Shown here: positions 16,491-25,894 of the stretch, piece by piece
How positions within the stretch are numbered: the first letter of the stretch is position 1
How the letters are laid out: each line of letters begins with the position of its first letter
Source of the DNA: Suipraeoptans intestinalis
GTDB taxonomy: Bacteria; Bacillota; Clostridia; Lachnospirales; Lachnospiraceae
Assembly (NCBI RefSeq): GCF_009696485.1
Contig: NZ_VULY01000018.1
Location: 1,418,001 to 1,482,000, forward strand
Direction: 5' to 3'
Length of the DNA: 64,000 nucleotides
Notes under the pieces: generated by a model
The model's input: the letters and a program-made list of their open reading frames with translations, nothing else
What the model was told of the DNA's origin: nothing
Database searches by the model: none
Position numbers and translations under genes: made by a program

Positions 16491-17795
16491 CTATGAAATT
16501 TCAGCAGACAAATAGTCAATAAACTGTTGTGCTAACCTGCCGGACATAGTGCCATGGCGCATCTGCCACAGATCTGCTTTGTGCAGCAATTCTTCCTTGG
16601 ACAGCAGGATCTTTTCATTTTTCTTTGCAAGCTCACAGACAATATGAAAAAATTCCTGCCTGCCCGGCTTGTAATAACCGATGGTGATGCCGAAGCGATG
16701 GGAGAGAGATAATCGTTCTGCCATTGTGTCCGTGCGATGAATATCGTCCTCGTCTATTTCCTTTCGGTCGCTGAATGTTTCCCGGATCAGATGACGCCGG
16801 TTGGAAGTCGCATAAATGAGGACGTTGTCGGGACGGATCTCCAGGTCGCCTTCAATAACTGCTTTCAGATATTTGTACTCCGTTTCTGCGCTTTCAAAAG
16901 ACAGATCATCCATATAAATGATGAATTTGTAGTTTCTGCCTTTGATGATGCTGATGATTTCGGGAAGATATTGAAATTCATGCTTGTAGATCTCGATCAT
17001 GCGAAGCCCCTGAGGATAATACATATTCAGCAAAGCTTTGATACTGGTGGATTTTCCGGTTCCGGCATCGCCGAAAAGCAGTACATTATTCGCAGGCTGA
17101 CCGGTTAAGAAGGCTTCCGTGTTTTTCTTGAGCTCTTCCTTTTGTTGATCGTAACCAAAGAGATCGTCAAGTGTGACGTTGCTGGTTGAAACGATAGGTG
17201 CAAGCAGTCCCTCATTTTGATACGGGGAAATACGAAAAGCCTTATTCATCCCAAATTGTCCAACGCCGTATTTTTCATAAAAGTCGATAACGGCATGGTA
17301 GAAGGAGGCCTCATCCTTGGCGCATGCGATGGAACGGCTCAACTCCTGGATCCGGACACTGACATTGCGATTATAAGAATGGTCTTTTTTACGGACAGAG
17401 CGGTAGTTTTGGATGGTGGAAAAACAGGACAGTCCGAGCGCCTTCTCCATCGGAGCAAAGTCGAATTTCATAAGCTGGTAAAATACAGAAAAATCATTCT
17501 GCACAAACTGATTAACGGAACCGTCAACGGCGCCGGTTTTCTCAGAAACCAGGGTAAAGGGATTTTCCGTCATTGCAAGCAGATAGGCGAGATAGTTGTG
17601 CCACAGATTTTCATCAAAGCCATAGACGGTTGCCAGATCCAAAAGTTCGTGTACAAGATCAAGAATCCTGCCTGACAGATCCTCTGCCACATATTCTCCG
17701 GTGTCAAATTCATGGAATAAATCTGCCAGCCGGAAAAGGAGACTGTCCCGTCCGATATTGCGATATACGATGAGTTTTGAGACTAATTTATACAT
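16491..17795 (-). CDS. DUF815 family AAA+ ATPase
   Basis: The product of about 434 residues has a helical N-terminal half and a C-terminal AAA+ core: LDDLFGYDQQKEELKKNTEA, Walker A FGDAGTGKST, Walker B FIIYMDDLSFE, sensor 1 IYATSNRRHLIRE and a C-terminal lid (RHGTMSGRLAQQF). DUF815 ATPases are widespread in Firmicutes with unknown substrate. On the minus strand GGAGGT lies 6 bases before ATG 17795; the longer in-frame start at 17825 lacks such a site. It is a single-gene unit. Confidence 0.85.
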   Translation of the reverse strand: MYKLVSKLIVYRNIGRDSLLFRLADLFHEFDTGEYVAEDLSGRILDLVHELLDLATVYGFDENLWHNYLAYLLAMTENPFTLVSEKTGAVDGSVNQFVQNDFSVFYQLMKFDFAPMEKALGLSCFSTIQNYRSVRKKDHSYNRNVSVRIQELSRSIACAKDEASFYHAVIDFYEKYGVGQFGMNKAFRISPYQNEGLLAPIVSTSNVTLDDLFGYDQQKEELKKNTEAFLTGQPANNVLLFGDAGTGKSTSIKALLNMYYPQGLRMIEIYKHEFQYLPEIISIIKGRNYKFIIYMDDLSFESAETEYKYLKAVIEGDLEIRPDNVLIYATSNRRHLIRETFSDRKEIDEDDIHRTDTMAERLSLSHRFGITIGYYKPGRQEFFHIVCELAKKNEKILLSKEELLHKADLWQMRHGTMSGRLAQQFIDYLSAEIS

Positions 17796-18075
17796 GCGTT
17801 TACCTCCGTTCATGGATGCTGCCAAATCGTTAGGTGTAAGGCTTTGGAGTATCGCGTTCCAGTGCCGTATTTACACGATACTTTCTGAAAACAAGCATAC
17901 CGCCGCCTTGTTTTTGCGTCAAGAGGTTTTAAGCGAAGGACTTTGTCTACAGTCTGATACCACCCGCTGTGCGGGTGAATCAGAATTTATGACGAAAAAC
18001 GTAAAAATATGATAGTATTAAGTGCAATTATGTTTGTGTGTCAAGAAAAACAAATGAATAAAAAGAGGTGATTTT

Positions 18076-19119
18076 TTGATAGATTTTTCGTCTTTAAATC
18101 AAGTTCAGCAGGCTGCCAGATCTATGATCCAAAGAGATTTGCGATTTTTATATACAGTGATACGCAATGTCGATCCTAGTAAATCAAACTATATACCGTC
18201 CTTGTTACCATACCTCGGAGTTATTGTTGATGGGGCAGAAGATTGGGTAAAGAGTGTAAATAATTCTTGTAAAAATAAGCTGCCAATTCCACAGTTCACC
18301 ATGGATGAAGAAAAGTTTTATGAGCAAATTAGAACTAGCGTTAAGCTTTGGCAGCTAGACTATAATAAGATATATGATTTGTTAGAGCAAGCGTATTCTG
18401 AAAGCAATGACTATTTTGGAAATATGTGTAATCCGATAGCCAAGAAGTGGCATTTATATGATATTTATGGTGTTGATACTGTAAATGGGGCTCTGTGTGG
18501 AAATACGATATTATGCAAGTATTATTCACCTTTTTTTCAATATAATGGGAATAACGGTGAATATATAAAATCTATGACTGAAATTGGTGGTGGATACATT
18601 GCTTTATTTGATGCAGTAAAAGTGTATCAGGCAGATGACTCGTTAAAATTTAATATGTGTGATTACGGAGGGCTTGTTAAATCTCCAGTGGGCAATGATT
18701 TTAGTGATAAATTTGTGCTTTTTTCGATACTATGCCAGATCAATTTTTTGATATTTTGCATTAATCGATAGATAAAAGAAGAGATACCCGCTAAATTGCG
18801 ATTCGCATATTTGCTATATTATTCATTGCTTAACGTTATTCCTCAAATTAATGATAAGCTAGGTACCTGCTTTATTCTAGATGTTCAATGGAGGAATGAT
18901 AAGTTTAGAAATGCAATGGCGCATTATAAACTGGGAGTTGCGCTGAAAAGTAAGGAATTGTTGCATGACGACATCATGTTTGGATTAACAGAACATATCC
19001 TTAGAGCAGAATATATGGTTGTAAAAGAAGCTATTTATGTGCAACTTGAAAAGTTGGCAATACAAATAGGCAAACATTTGGGATTGAAGGAAGACCTGGT
19101 TGTTCCAAAGGGATGGTAG
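18076..19119 (+). pseudogene. Hypothetical protein gene with in-frame TAG
   Basis: A frame from TTG 18076 (AGAGGTG upstream) runs 231 codons to TAG 18769-18771 and continues in the same frame for 115 more codons (IKEEIPAKLRFAYLLYYSLL...VVPKGW) to a stop at 19117-19119. The second part reads as normal protein, so one nonsense change splits a gene of about 347 codons. The product has no membrane segment or motif I recognise. The upstream gap 17796-18075 shows only AT-rich promoter-like DNA. Confidence 0.6.
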
Positions 19120-19294
19120 TTAAAACACTGACTATTTTACTACGTTTTTACTATTTTTGACGTCTACACTTTGAAGAATTTTGCCGTATATGGTTATTTC
19201 TCTACCAGTCAGCGGTAGTACAGAGGCCCGAAAATACGGTGACATATCGCTACAAAATGCGTCATAATATTGCACTTTTAAAGGAGTTTTGATA

Positions 19295-19333
19295 ATGATT
19301 AAGATACTTTTTATCTGCTACGGCAATGTTTAA
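19295..19333 (+). pseudogene. 5' fragment resembling a low-molecular-weight phosphatase gene
   Basis: AAAGGAG and ATG 19295 open MIKILFICYGNV and then TAA. The intact phosphatase at 24671 starts MIKVLFICHGNI. The likeness covers 12 codons with changes mainly at third positions. The gap 19120-19578 otherwise has a terminator at 19440 and no gene. Confidence 0.5.
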
Positions 19334-19439
19334 TGGATGGTGCGGAAGCTTGATTTTAAAGGATTTCTTGGGAATTAATCAATAATTTACACCTTGTTTA
19401 TACCTTTGGAAGATCGGATCGGAATAGCTGAAATAATAT

Positions 19440-19468
19440 AAAGGCGTGGGAGAAGTCCTACGCCTTTT
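19440..19468. terminator. Bidirectional terminator
   Basis: AAAGGCGTGGGA pairs with TCCTACGCCTTT (one G-U pair) with T-rich flanks, between plus-strand remnants and the minus-strand toxin-antitoxin block. Confidence 0.75.
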
Positions 19469-19578
19469 ACATATGAGCGCACAATTTGAGCGAAAAAGTC
19501 TCATGGCCATGTGCGAAAATGAAGGTAAAACTTAGTAGACGATATAATGTATAAATTCATAATTTGAAAAAATATTAG

Positions 19579-19899
19579 CTATTTATAGGTATCCGTTTTA
19601 ATAAATGGAGCTGAAGGTAGTTTCTCTTCGATTGAATTAATTACGTTGAATTTTGCAGTATTTAACAGCTTATAGTTTCGAATATTGAGCATCCATAGAA
19701 TACATATAGTTATTCCAGCTATCAGAATGAATAATGATTTTATGTCCCATGTAATTGAAACTGCGGCCATAATTGCAAGATTCAATGTGATAAAGATATT
19801 GTTCATATTGTCACGACGCTGGCTAACTGAATTTGCCATGTCTACGCAAGTTTGCCATTGATTCAATAGTAATTCCTTATCTTCAGTTGTATTCTCCAA
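19579..19899 (-). CDS. Small two-span membrane protein, RipA-like
   Basis: 106 residues: a soluble helix with WQTCVDMANSVSQRRDNMNN, a first membrane span FITLNLAIMAAVSITW, a second span LFILIAGITICILWML, then NIRNYKLLNTAKFNVINSIE. This resembles the N-terminal part of RipA-type octameric membrane proteins, which are usually about 40 residues longer, so the C-terminus may be cut. It lies 20 bases downstream of the higA-like gene on the same strand. Role unknown; association with toxin-antitoxin or defence genes is inference. Confidence 0.5.
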   Translation of the reverse strand: MENTTEDKELLLNQWQTCVDMANSVSQRRDNMNNIFITLNLAIMAAVSITWDIKSLFILIAGITICILWMLNIRNYKLLNTAKFNVINSIEEKLPSAPFIKTDTYK

Positions 19900-19919
19900 A
19901 AATGATTCTCCTTTGACAT

Positions 19920-20972
19920 TTACGCTGATAATACATATTTGGTCTTTAAATCATTACAGCGATTATAGTTTATGAAGCCTTCCTTTTGCAGACGTCCCAC
20001 AACAACTCCACAAAGAATGTGTTCTTCTTGAGCAAAGGCACAAATGGCTGCTTTTGAAAAATCATTCTGAGTAGTAAATGTGTTGAATTCTTCTGTAGGA
20101 ATTAGTGTTTCTTTTGCAAAGCTGTCAGCGGCATCTTCATCTTCTTCGGTTGTTCCATTTGGCTGGTTGATGTGGCCAAGTAAAATATGACCAAGCTCAT
20201 GGAATAGACTAAACCAGAATTTATCTGCATCTTTGCCGCGAACTGTTAAGCCAACAACTATTTTGTTTCCGTCGTAGAAAGTTGCACCATGCAGGAAAGA
20301 ACCTCCAATGTGAGGGAGAAATACAAGCGCAATACCGCAGTTGGATAATAGCTCAATCAACTTAGGGCAGAAATCCGAAGGATTCATTGTGGTCATGCTT
20401 CTTATTTCTGGCAAACTTTTCTTAAGCGATTTTAAATCAACTAATGAAGTTTTAATAGTACGAGCCTCCAGTTTGGCTTTCTGTGCCCATGCCACTAGAG
20501 CAAGATTACTTTTTTCTGTTTCGGCTAATCTACGACATGCTATTTTTGACAATTGCATATCCTCAATAATCTCAAGGTTTACAACTTCAAAATATTTTCT
20601 AAGATAAATAACTTTTTCGGTTGTATCTCTGGTCTCAGGAACCCAACCATTTTTAGACATTTCACGATAAGGTAGTTTTTTTGCAAGTTCCTTATCAGCA
20701 TCCATGTCATTCTCAGCGTTGGCTTTTACAAGTTTTTCACGATAAGTGGACTCTAGTTTATTCCAAAACTTAGCAGGAACACCTAATACCATTTCTAAAC
20801 GAACAGCAACATCCGGAGTCAACTGAACTTCGCCATTGATTAATTTACTAATATGTTTTTCGGACATACCCATGCGTACTGCAAATTCTTTCTGGCTAAG
20901 TCCTCTATCAAGCAACTGCTCTTTAATAGTTGCTCCCGGTGGTGTTGCAATAAAACTGCGACTTTTCACCAT
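19920..20972 (-). CDS. HigA-type antitoxin with ImmA/IrrE peptidase domain
   Basis: The 350-residue protein begins with an XRE HTH (about 14-68: TIKEQLLDRGLSQKEFAVRM, KHISKLINGEVQLTPDVAVR, GVPAKFWNKLE) of the HigA type. A C-terminal zinc-peptidase domain carries FHELGHILLGH (H-E-x-x-H) and EDAADSFAKETLIP, as in ImmA/IrrE. It would bind operators at 21319-21393 and hold the HigB toxin in check. The gene follows the toxin by 29 bases, the toxin-first order of hig systems. Confidence 0.85.
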   Translation of the reverse strand: MVKSRSFIATPPGATIKEQLLDRGLSQKEFAVRMGMSEKHISKLINGEVQLTPDVAVRLEMVLGVPAKFWNKLESTYREKLVKANAENDMDADKELAKKLPYREMSKNGWVPETRDTTEKVIYLRKYFEVVNLEIIEDMQLSKIACRRLAETEKSNLALVAWAQKAKLEARTIKTSLVDLKSLKKSLPEIRSMTTMNPSDFCPKLIELLSNCGIALVFLPHIGGSFLHGATFYDGNKIVVGLTVRGKDADKFWFSLFHELGHILLGHINQPNGTTEEDEDAADSFAKETLIPTEEFNTFTTQNDFSKAAICAFAQEEHILCGVVVGRLQKEGFINYNRCNDLKTKYVLSA

Positions 20973-21001
20973 CGTAATACCTCCTTAAATGAAACGGAAC
21001 T

Positions 21002-21298
21002 TTAATGATAATCTACAATTTCCATTACGTTTGCAATTTGAATTTCATTCCCTATTTTTTCAAAAACCAGTCGATAGGGATGAACTAAATCCATTGCGTA
21101 TTGACCTTTGCGATTTCCTTTTAATGGATGACATCTTCCAATATGGAATTGAACCATCTCTTCAACAGTATCGGATGCATCTATTTCATCTATACGCTGA
21201 TGGATTTTTTCGGCCATTTCTGAACCATATTTCTTTTCTGCCTCGCTTGCGATTGTACACACCTTTTCAATCTTGCGAGTCTTATATGTTATTTCCAA
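21002..21298 (-). CDS. HigB-type toxin (RelE/ParE superfamily)
   Basis: 98 residues: helical N-terminus (KIEKVCTIASEAEKKYGSEM) and the RelE core VQFHIGRCHPLKGNRKGQYA, then HPYRLVFEK and a final strand IQIANVMEIVDYH. HigB toxins cleave mRNA on the ribosome. The start is at 21298 with GAGGTGAT upstream on the minus strand. The promoter in front has consensus boxes and two operator palindromes. The toxin looks intact. Confidence 0.85.
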   Translation of the reverse strand: MEITYKTRKIEKVCTIASEAEKKYGSEMAEKIHQRIDEIDASDTVEEMVQFHIGRCHPLKGNRKGQYAMDLVHPYRLVFEKIGNEIQIANVMEIVDYH

Positions 21299-21318
21299 TC
21301 CATCACCTCTTTCGTGAG

Positions 21319-21393
21319 TTTACCTTTGAGGTAAATATATTATATCCTTATTTGCTATAAATGTCAATAGTATTGGTTTACCTGAGAGGTAAA
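21319..21393 (-). promoter_or_regulatory. higBA promoter flanked by twin operators
   Basis: On the minus strand TTGACA (21367-21362) and TATAAT (21344-21339) are 17 bp apart, a full consensus. Palindromes TTTACCT-N3-AGGTAAA lie on both sides, at 21319-21335 and 21377-21393. Their centres are 58 bp apart. HigA binding here would block the promoter. Confidence 0.8.
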
Positions 21394-21451
21394 TTGATTG
21401 TGATATGCCAAAAAGATAGGACAGTAGAAACTGAATCTACTGCCCTGAAAA

Positions 21452-23194
21452 TTAGAATTCCTGTGATAGTGGCACCCAATGGTCATCTGACATATCATGT
21501 GCGAATTCTGTATTGTTGATATAAAGTTGATTATCTTTGTCTCGGACAAATCCCCAGTGGAGGGAATGCTCCGCAGCATAGTTTTTGAATGCATTGAATT
21601 TGTTCTCAATCTGAATGTCGATATTCTTGTCCTTGCCCTTGGTCTCGCCACCCTTGGTCTCAATAACCCAGACAGTGCCGTCTTTCTTCATAATGATATA
21701 GTCAGCATAGAAGAGCCACTGATTCTGAAGCCCATCCCTATATACGATGGAGAAGTATTGCTGACCGGTGTCTCCGTTCTTATAGACCCATTCAATATCA
21801 TCACGGCTTTCGCAGAATTGCTCAAATAGCATTTCTGATGTACTACGAACAAGGCTTGTGGCATATCCGGAAGTATAATCATGGTATGTATTGGTCAGGT
21901 ATTCCACCTCATTCTTTACACCCGGGTCGTACTTATAGAAGTCCTGCTCCGGAATATGGAAGATTGACTTCTTCGGATTGAGAGGAAGAGTCATCTGCGT
22001 ATTCATACCTGCAGTCACTTCACGGAATTCTTCCTTGAGTCTGTGCTCGTTATTGATGATAAATGCGTAAAATTTTGAGGTATCCAGTAACAACAGCTTC
22101 TTATAGGAAGAACCACCCCTACGGAACAGACGCTCCAGTATTGTTTTTACCTTGGCTGACTGCATGCCGATGGTGCTCTTAATGGCATCTACGGAGTGGA
22201 GCAGCTCAATACCAAGCTTGTGGGTATTCACAAGCTTGCGAGTGGTGTAGTAGGTAGTGCTCTCAGCGACCATATCGGTGCGGACATATTCGCCATATAA
22301 TGCATGACCGATAATTTCATCACCGAACTGGTAGCCTGCTGCCATAAAGCGGAGCTTATTATCTGTGGTGCTTGTGGACAGATTATATTTTCTCACCAGA
22401 GCATCGTAGATTTTATTCAGAACATTACGCTCGCCCAGACTGCCGACATCCAAGTCACGGATTTCCTTTTCTAAGGTGAAGGTCTTGCATTTTTCCATGA
22501 GGAACAATCTGCGAGTCTCGTAGGCCTTATCCATATTGGAGAGAAGTCCTGCTTTGTATTTCTCATCAAAGGTATAGACATAGCAGAAATCCAAGAGGTC
22601 ATCTTCGTAGTGCTTTGCCTCTGGCATACGACGAATTCGGCCGATGGTCTGAATCTCAAAGCTCTCGCTCATGCCTTCTCGCAGTTTGACGAGAATCTTG
22701 GCACGAGGGCAGTCCCAGCCGGTGCTGATGGCCTGTTTCATAAGAAGAAACACAGGGATAGCATCATTTTCGGTCAGATTGTCCGGCAAGTCCTTTTTAT
22801 CTTCACTCATCCACTTGCTGACCATGCCATTATCGTAGGTGTAGCCCATGGACTCCAGTTTCTGCTCTACAGCAGCAATGGTCTCTGGCTGTCCGTTCGG
22901 GAACTGTATAAGCACGAGAGGACGGATATTTTTACCGATTTCTTTATATCTGCCAGCGATAGCTTTCCTTTTTGCATCTGCAAGGTCGAGCAGATAATCG
23001 TAATCATCGGTAATTTCTGTGTTGTCAGCCACGCCTTCATTGACATAAAGAGCCTTGGTAATAAGGCCTGCGTCGATAACATCTACTTCATCGATTTCAA
23101 AGAACTCGTATCTCTTATTTTCAATAGCAGTAGCACTGACACGAACAATGTTCTTGGACGCAAAAGAAGAAATAGTAATAAAAATAATGTTCAT
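21452..23194 (-). pseudogene. Type III restriction enzyme Res subunit, N-terminus missing
   Basis: The frame begins in the helicase core at motif III (VRVSATAIENKRYEF) and continues through the second helicase domain (LMKQAISTGWDCPRAKILV, QTIGRIRRMPE) to a C-terminal endonuclease-like region (WLFYADYIIMKKDGTVWVIETKGG; D...ExK). The Walker A and DEAD box domain, several hundred residues, and the Mod subunit are absent. The first residues MNIIFITISSF are not family-like. It is cut about 100 bases before the integrase gene. It cannot restrict DNA as it stands. Confidence 0.75.
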
Positions 23195-23290
23195 TTTATC
23201 TTAGCGAAGAGAGTGTCTTGTGATATAATCAATACTACCTAGACGGTCTTCCAAGTTAAATGAGCATTTGATGAAGGAGACTAAAATATT

Positions 23291-24490
23291 ATGAGTGAAA
23301 AAAGGAGAGATCATAGAGGACGTATATTACACAATGGAGAAATACAGTTATCTGATGGCAGATATCGATTTAAGTATGTCGATGAGATGGGAAAGGAGCG
23401 CTGCGTATATAGCTGGCGCTTAGACCATAATGATGCAACTCCGAAAGGAAAGCGCCGTACTTTGTCGCTGCGGGAGATGGAGAAGAAAATTCAGGCGGAT
23501 CATTTCGAGCAGATTGCAACAAATGGCGGAAATATGACGGTACTGGAACTGGTTGAAAAGTATACATCAACCAAAAATGGTGTCAGACCTACTACAGTTG
23601 CAGGATACGGAACAGTTATCAATTTATTGAAGAAAGATCCATTTGGAAAAAGAAGGATTGATACGGTTCGGATTTCGGATGCAAAATGTTGGCTGATACA
23701 TCTTCAAAAAGTTGAGAAGAAAAGCTATAGTTCCATTTATTCCATCCGTGGAGTTCTTCGACCGGCATTTCAATTAGCAGTAGACGATGATCTGATTAGG
23801 AAAAATCCATTTCAGTTTCAACTGGTGGAAGTAATCGTGAATGATAGTGTGACAAGAGAGGCAATCAGCAGAGCGGAGGAACGTAAGTTTCTACGATTTG
23901 TGAAGGAGGATCCTCATTTTTGCAGGTATTATGAAGGAATCTATATTTTATTTAAAACAGGCCTTCGCATCTCGGAATTTTGTGGTTTGACGATTTCTGA
24001 TATTGATTTCAAGGAGCATACGATCAACATCGATCACCAATTGCAGAAAAAATCAAAAATTGGATATTATATTCAAGAAACAAAGACAACCAGTGGAACA
24101 AGAAAGATACCTATGACTGCAGATGTGGAAGAATGTTTTAAAAAGATTATAGAAAAACGAAACCCGCCGAAAACAGAACCCATGATAGATGGGAAGAGCG
24201 GATTTTTATATTTTGATAAGGACGGAAGTATCTGCTATTCCTTACAGTGGGAGCATTACTTTAAACATATTGCCCAGAAGTATAATAGAATTTACAAAAT
24301 CCAGATGCCGAACGTTACACCACATATATGCCGTCATACATATTGTTCCAACATGGCGAAATCAGGAATGGATCCAAAAGCATTACAATATTTGATGGGA
24401 CACTCGGATATAAGTGTTACATTGAATACATATGCCCATGTAAATCTTGAGGATGCCAGAGAAGAAGTTGCCAGACTTCGGATTGTGTAA
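23291..24490 (+). CDS. Tn916-type tyrosine integrase
   Basis: The 399-residue protein has the arm-binding N-terminus of Tn916 Int (MSEKRRDHRGRILHNGEIQL, DGRYRFKYVD), a core-binding domain (about 80-190) and the catalytic domain with R in KTGLRISEFCGL, H-x-x-R in PHICRHTYCSN, H in LMGHSDIS and the nucleophile Y in TLNTYAH. All key residues are present. No excisionase, relaxase or conjugation genes accompany it, so the element is reduced. It points toward the phosphatase gene 180 bases downstream, which may be its attachment region. Confidence 0.9.
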   Translation: MSEKRRDHRGRILHNGEIQLSDGRYRFKYVDEMGKERCVYSWRLDHNDATPKGKRRTLSLREMEKKIQADHFEQIATNGGNMTVLELVEKYTSTKNGVRPTTVAGYGTVINLLKKDPFGKRRIDTVRISDAKCWLIHLQKVEKKSYSSIYSIRGVLRPAFQLAVDDDLIRKNPFQFQLVEVIVNDSVTREAISRAEERKFLRFVKEDPHFCRYYEGIYILFKTGLRISEFCGLTISDIDFKEHTINIDHQLQKKSKIGYYIQETKTTSGTRKIPMTADVEECFKKIIEKRNPPKTEPMIDGKSGFLYFDKDGSICYSLQWEHYFKHIAQKYNRIYKIQMPNVTPHICRHTYCSNMAKSGMDPKALQYLMGHSDISVTLNTYAHVNLEDAREEVARLRIV

Positions 24491-24670
24491 TTACGATTTT
24501 ATAGCTTAAAATGGCAAGGTGTAAAACCCTGGAATCTACACCTTATTTTACACCTTTTGCGGACGATATTATGCGAAAATAAACTAGGTTATGCCAAAAA
24601 GCAAACATTTACAAAGGCTTACAAAGCCCGAAAAACCAAGAAAAACTAAGAAATGCGAGGTTATGCAACA

Positions 24671-25120
24671 ATGATAAAAGTGCTATTTATCTGCCACGGC
24701 AATATTTGCCGCAGTACCATGGCGGAATCGTTATTTACCCATATGGTAAAGGAAGCCGGGCGGGAGAAGGAATTTCTCATTGCCTCGGCGGGAACCAGTC
24801 GGGAGGAGATCGGGAATCCGCCGCACAGAGGCACAGTTAAAAAACTTAAAGAGATGGGCGTGCCGGTGGTTCCTCACCGGGCAGTACAGATGACGGCAAA
24901 AGATGTAGAAGAATATGACTATCTGATCGGGATGGACCGGTTCAACCTCCGGAACATGGAGCGGATAGCCGGTGGGAAAAAGGAGAAGCTTAGGACGCTG
25001 CTTTCCTTTGCGGGTTCAGAGGAAGACATTGCAGATCCCTGGTACACAGGGGATTTTGACCGGACCTACGAGGATATCCAAAAAGGACTGCAGGCATTTT
25101 TGAAGACGATAGAGGAATAG
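24671..25120 (+). CDS. Low-molecular-weight protein tyrosine phosphatase
   Basis: 150 residues. The P-loop CHGNICRS (C8, R14) is at the N-terminus and the general-acid loop DPWYTGDF is near the C-terminus. It would remove phosphate from tyrosine, arginine or small molecules through a phosphocysteine. ATG 24671 is chosen; the in-frame 24653 start adds six odd residues. It is followed by the response regulator after 3 bases, so it heads the bce-like operon. A short 5' copy lies at 19295. Confidence 0.9.
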   Translation: MIKVLFICHGNICRSTMAESLFTHMVKEAGREKEFLIASAGTSREEIGNPPHRGTVKKLKEMGVPVVPHRAVQMTAKDVEEYDYLIGMDRFNLRNMERIAGGKKEKLRTLLSFAGSEEDIADPWYTGDFDRTYEDIQKGLQAFLKTIEE

Positions 25121-25123
25121 ATC

Positions 25124-25798
25124 ATGCATAAGATTATGTTGGTAGAAGATGACAAAGTACTTCGGGAAGGGATGCAAAGGGCGCTGGAAGCCTGGGGCAT
25201 GGAAGTGATACCGGTGGTGGAATTCGACAGGGTCTTCCAGAGATTTACGGAAGAAAAGCCCCATCTGCTGGTGTTGGATATTACACTGCCGCTGTTTAAC
25301 GGCTACTACTGGTGTCAGGAGATCCGGAAGGTTTCCAAGGTGCCCATCCTGTTTGTTTCCTCTCACGATCAGCCGATGGACATCATCACCTCCATACAGA
25401 TGGGGGCGGACGAATACGTGACAAAGCCCTTCGATTTGTCGGTGTTTGTGGCAAAGGTGCAGGGAATTTTGCGGCGCAGCTACGAATTTGCGACAGGACA
25501 GGATGGGCTGGAGTATGGAGGGGTTTTACTGGATTTGAGAAGCACGAAGGTCCACTATCAAGGAAAAACAGAGGATCTGACCAAAAATGAATTTCAGATC
25601 CTGCGGGTGCTGATGGAGCACAGAGACGGATTTGTATCCAGAGAAGGCTTGATGGAGGCTATGTGGGAAGGAGATGTGTTCATCGATGACAACACTCTGA
25701 CCGTCAATGTTGCCAGACTGCGGAAAAAGCTGGAATCTATGGGGATCAAAGAGTTTATTGTGACCAAAAAAGGAATCGGGTATGGACTGGTGCAATAA
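25124..25798 (+). CDS. Response regulator, OmpR/BceR type
   Basis: 224 residues: receiver domain with acidic pair ED at 9-10, phospho-acceptor aspartate in LVLDITLPLFNGYYW, and K in TKPFD; then a winged-helix output domain with LTKNEFQILRVLMEHRDGFV and NTLTVNVARLRKKL. With the intramembrane-sensing kinase and ABC pair that follow it forms a Bce-type module that answers antimicrobial peptides. Likely target site: the palindrome at 26861. Confidence 0.9.
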   Translation: MHKIMLVEDDKVLREGMQRALEAWGMEVIPVVEFDRVFQRFTEEKPHLLVLDITLPLFNGYYWCQEIRKVSKVPILFVSSHDQPMDIITSIQMGADEYVTKPFDLSVFVAKVQGILRRSYEFATGQDGLEYGGVLLDLRSTKVHYQGKTEDLTKNEFQILRVLMEHRDGFVSREGLMEAMWEGDVFIDDNTLTVNVARLRKKLESMGIKEFIVTKKGIGYGLVQ

Positions 25799-25894
25799 AA
25801 ACAGGGATCTCTGTGGCTCCGGCGACAGAGCAGGCGGGAAGGAAGCAGAAACAAACATGCGGAACAACAAAAGGAAAGAAAGCGGGAAACAAAG

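Noticed and set aside
16331-16519. 62-codon minus-strand frame after the DUF815 gene
   Set aside because: It overlaps the DUF815 3' end and includes the perfect terminator hairpin; no ribosome site. Part of it reads protein-like, but support is too weak.
23291-24490. Complete Tn916-like conjugative element
   Set aside because: Only the integrase is seen; no excisionase, relaxase, FtsK-like or secretion genes lie in the window.
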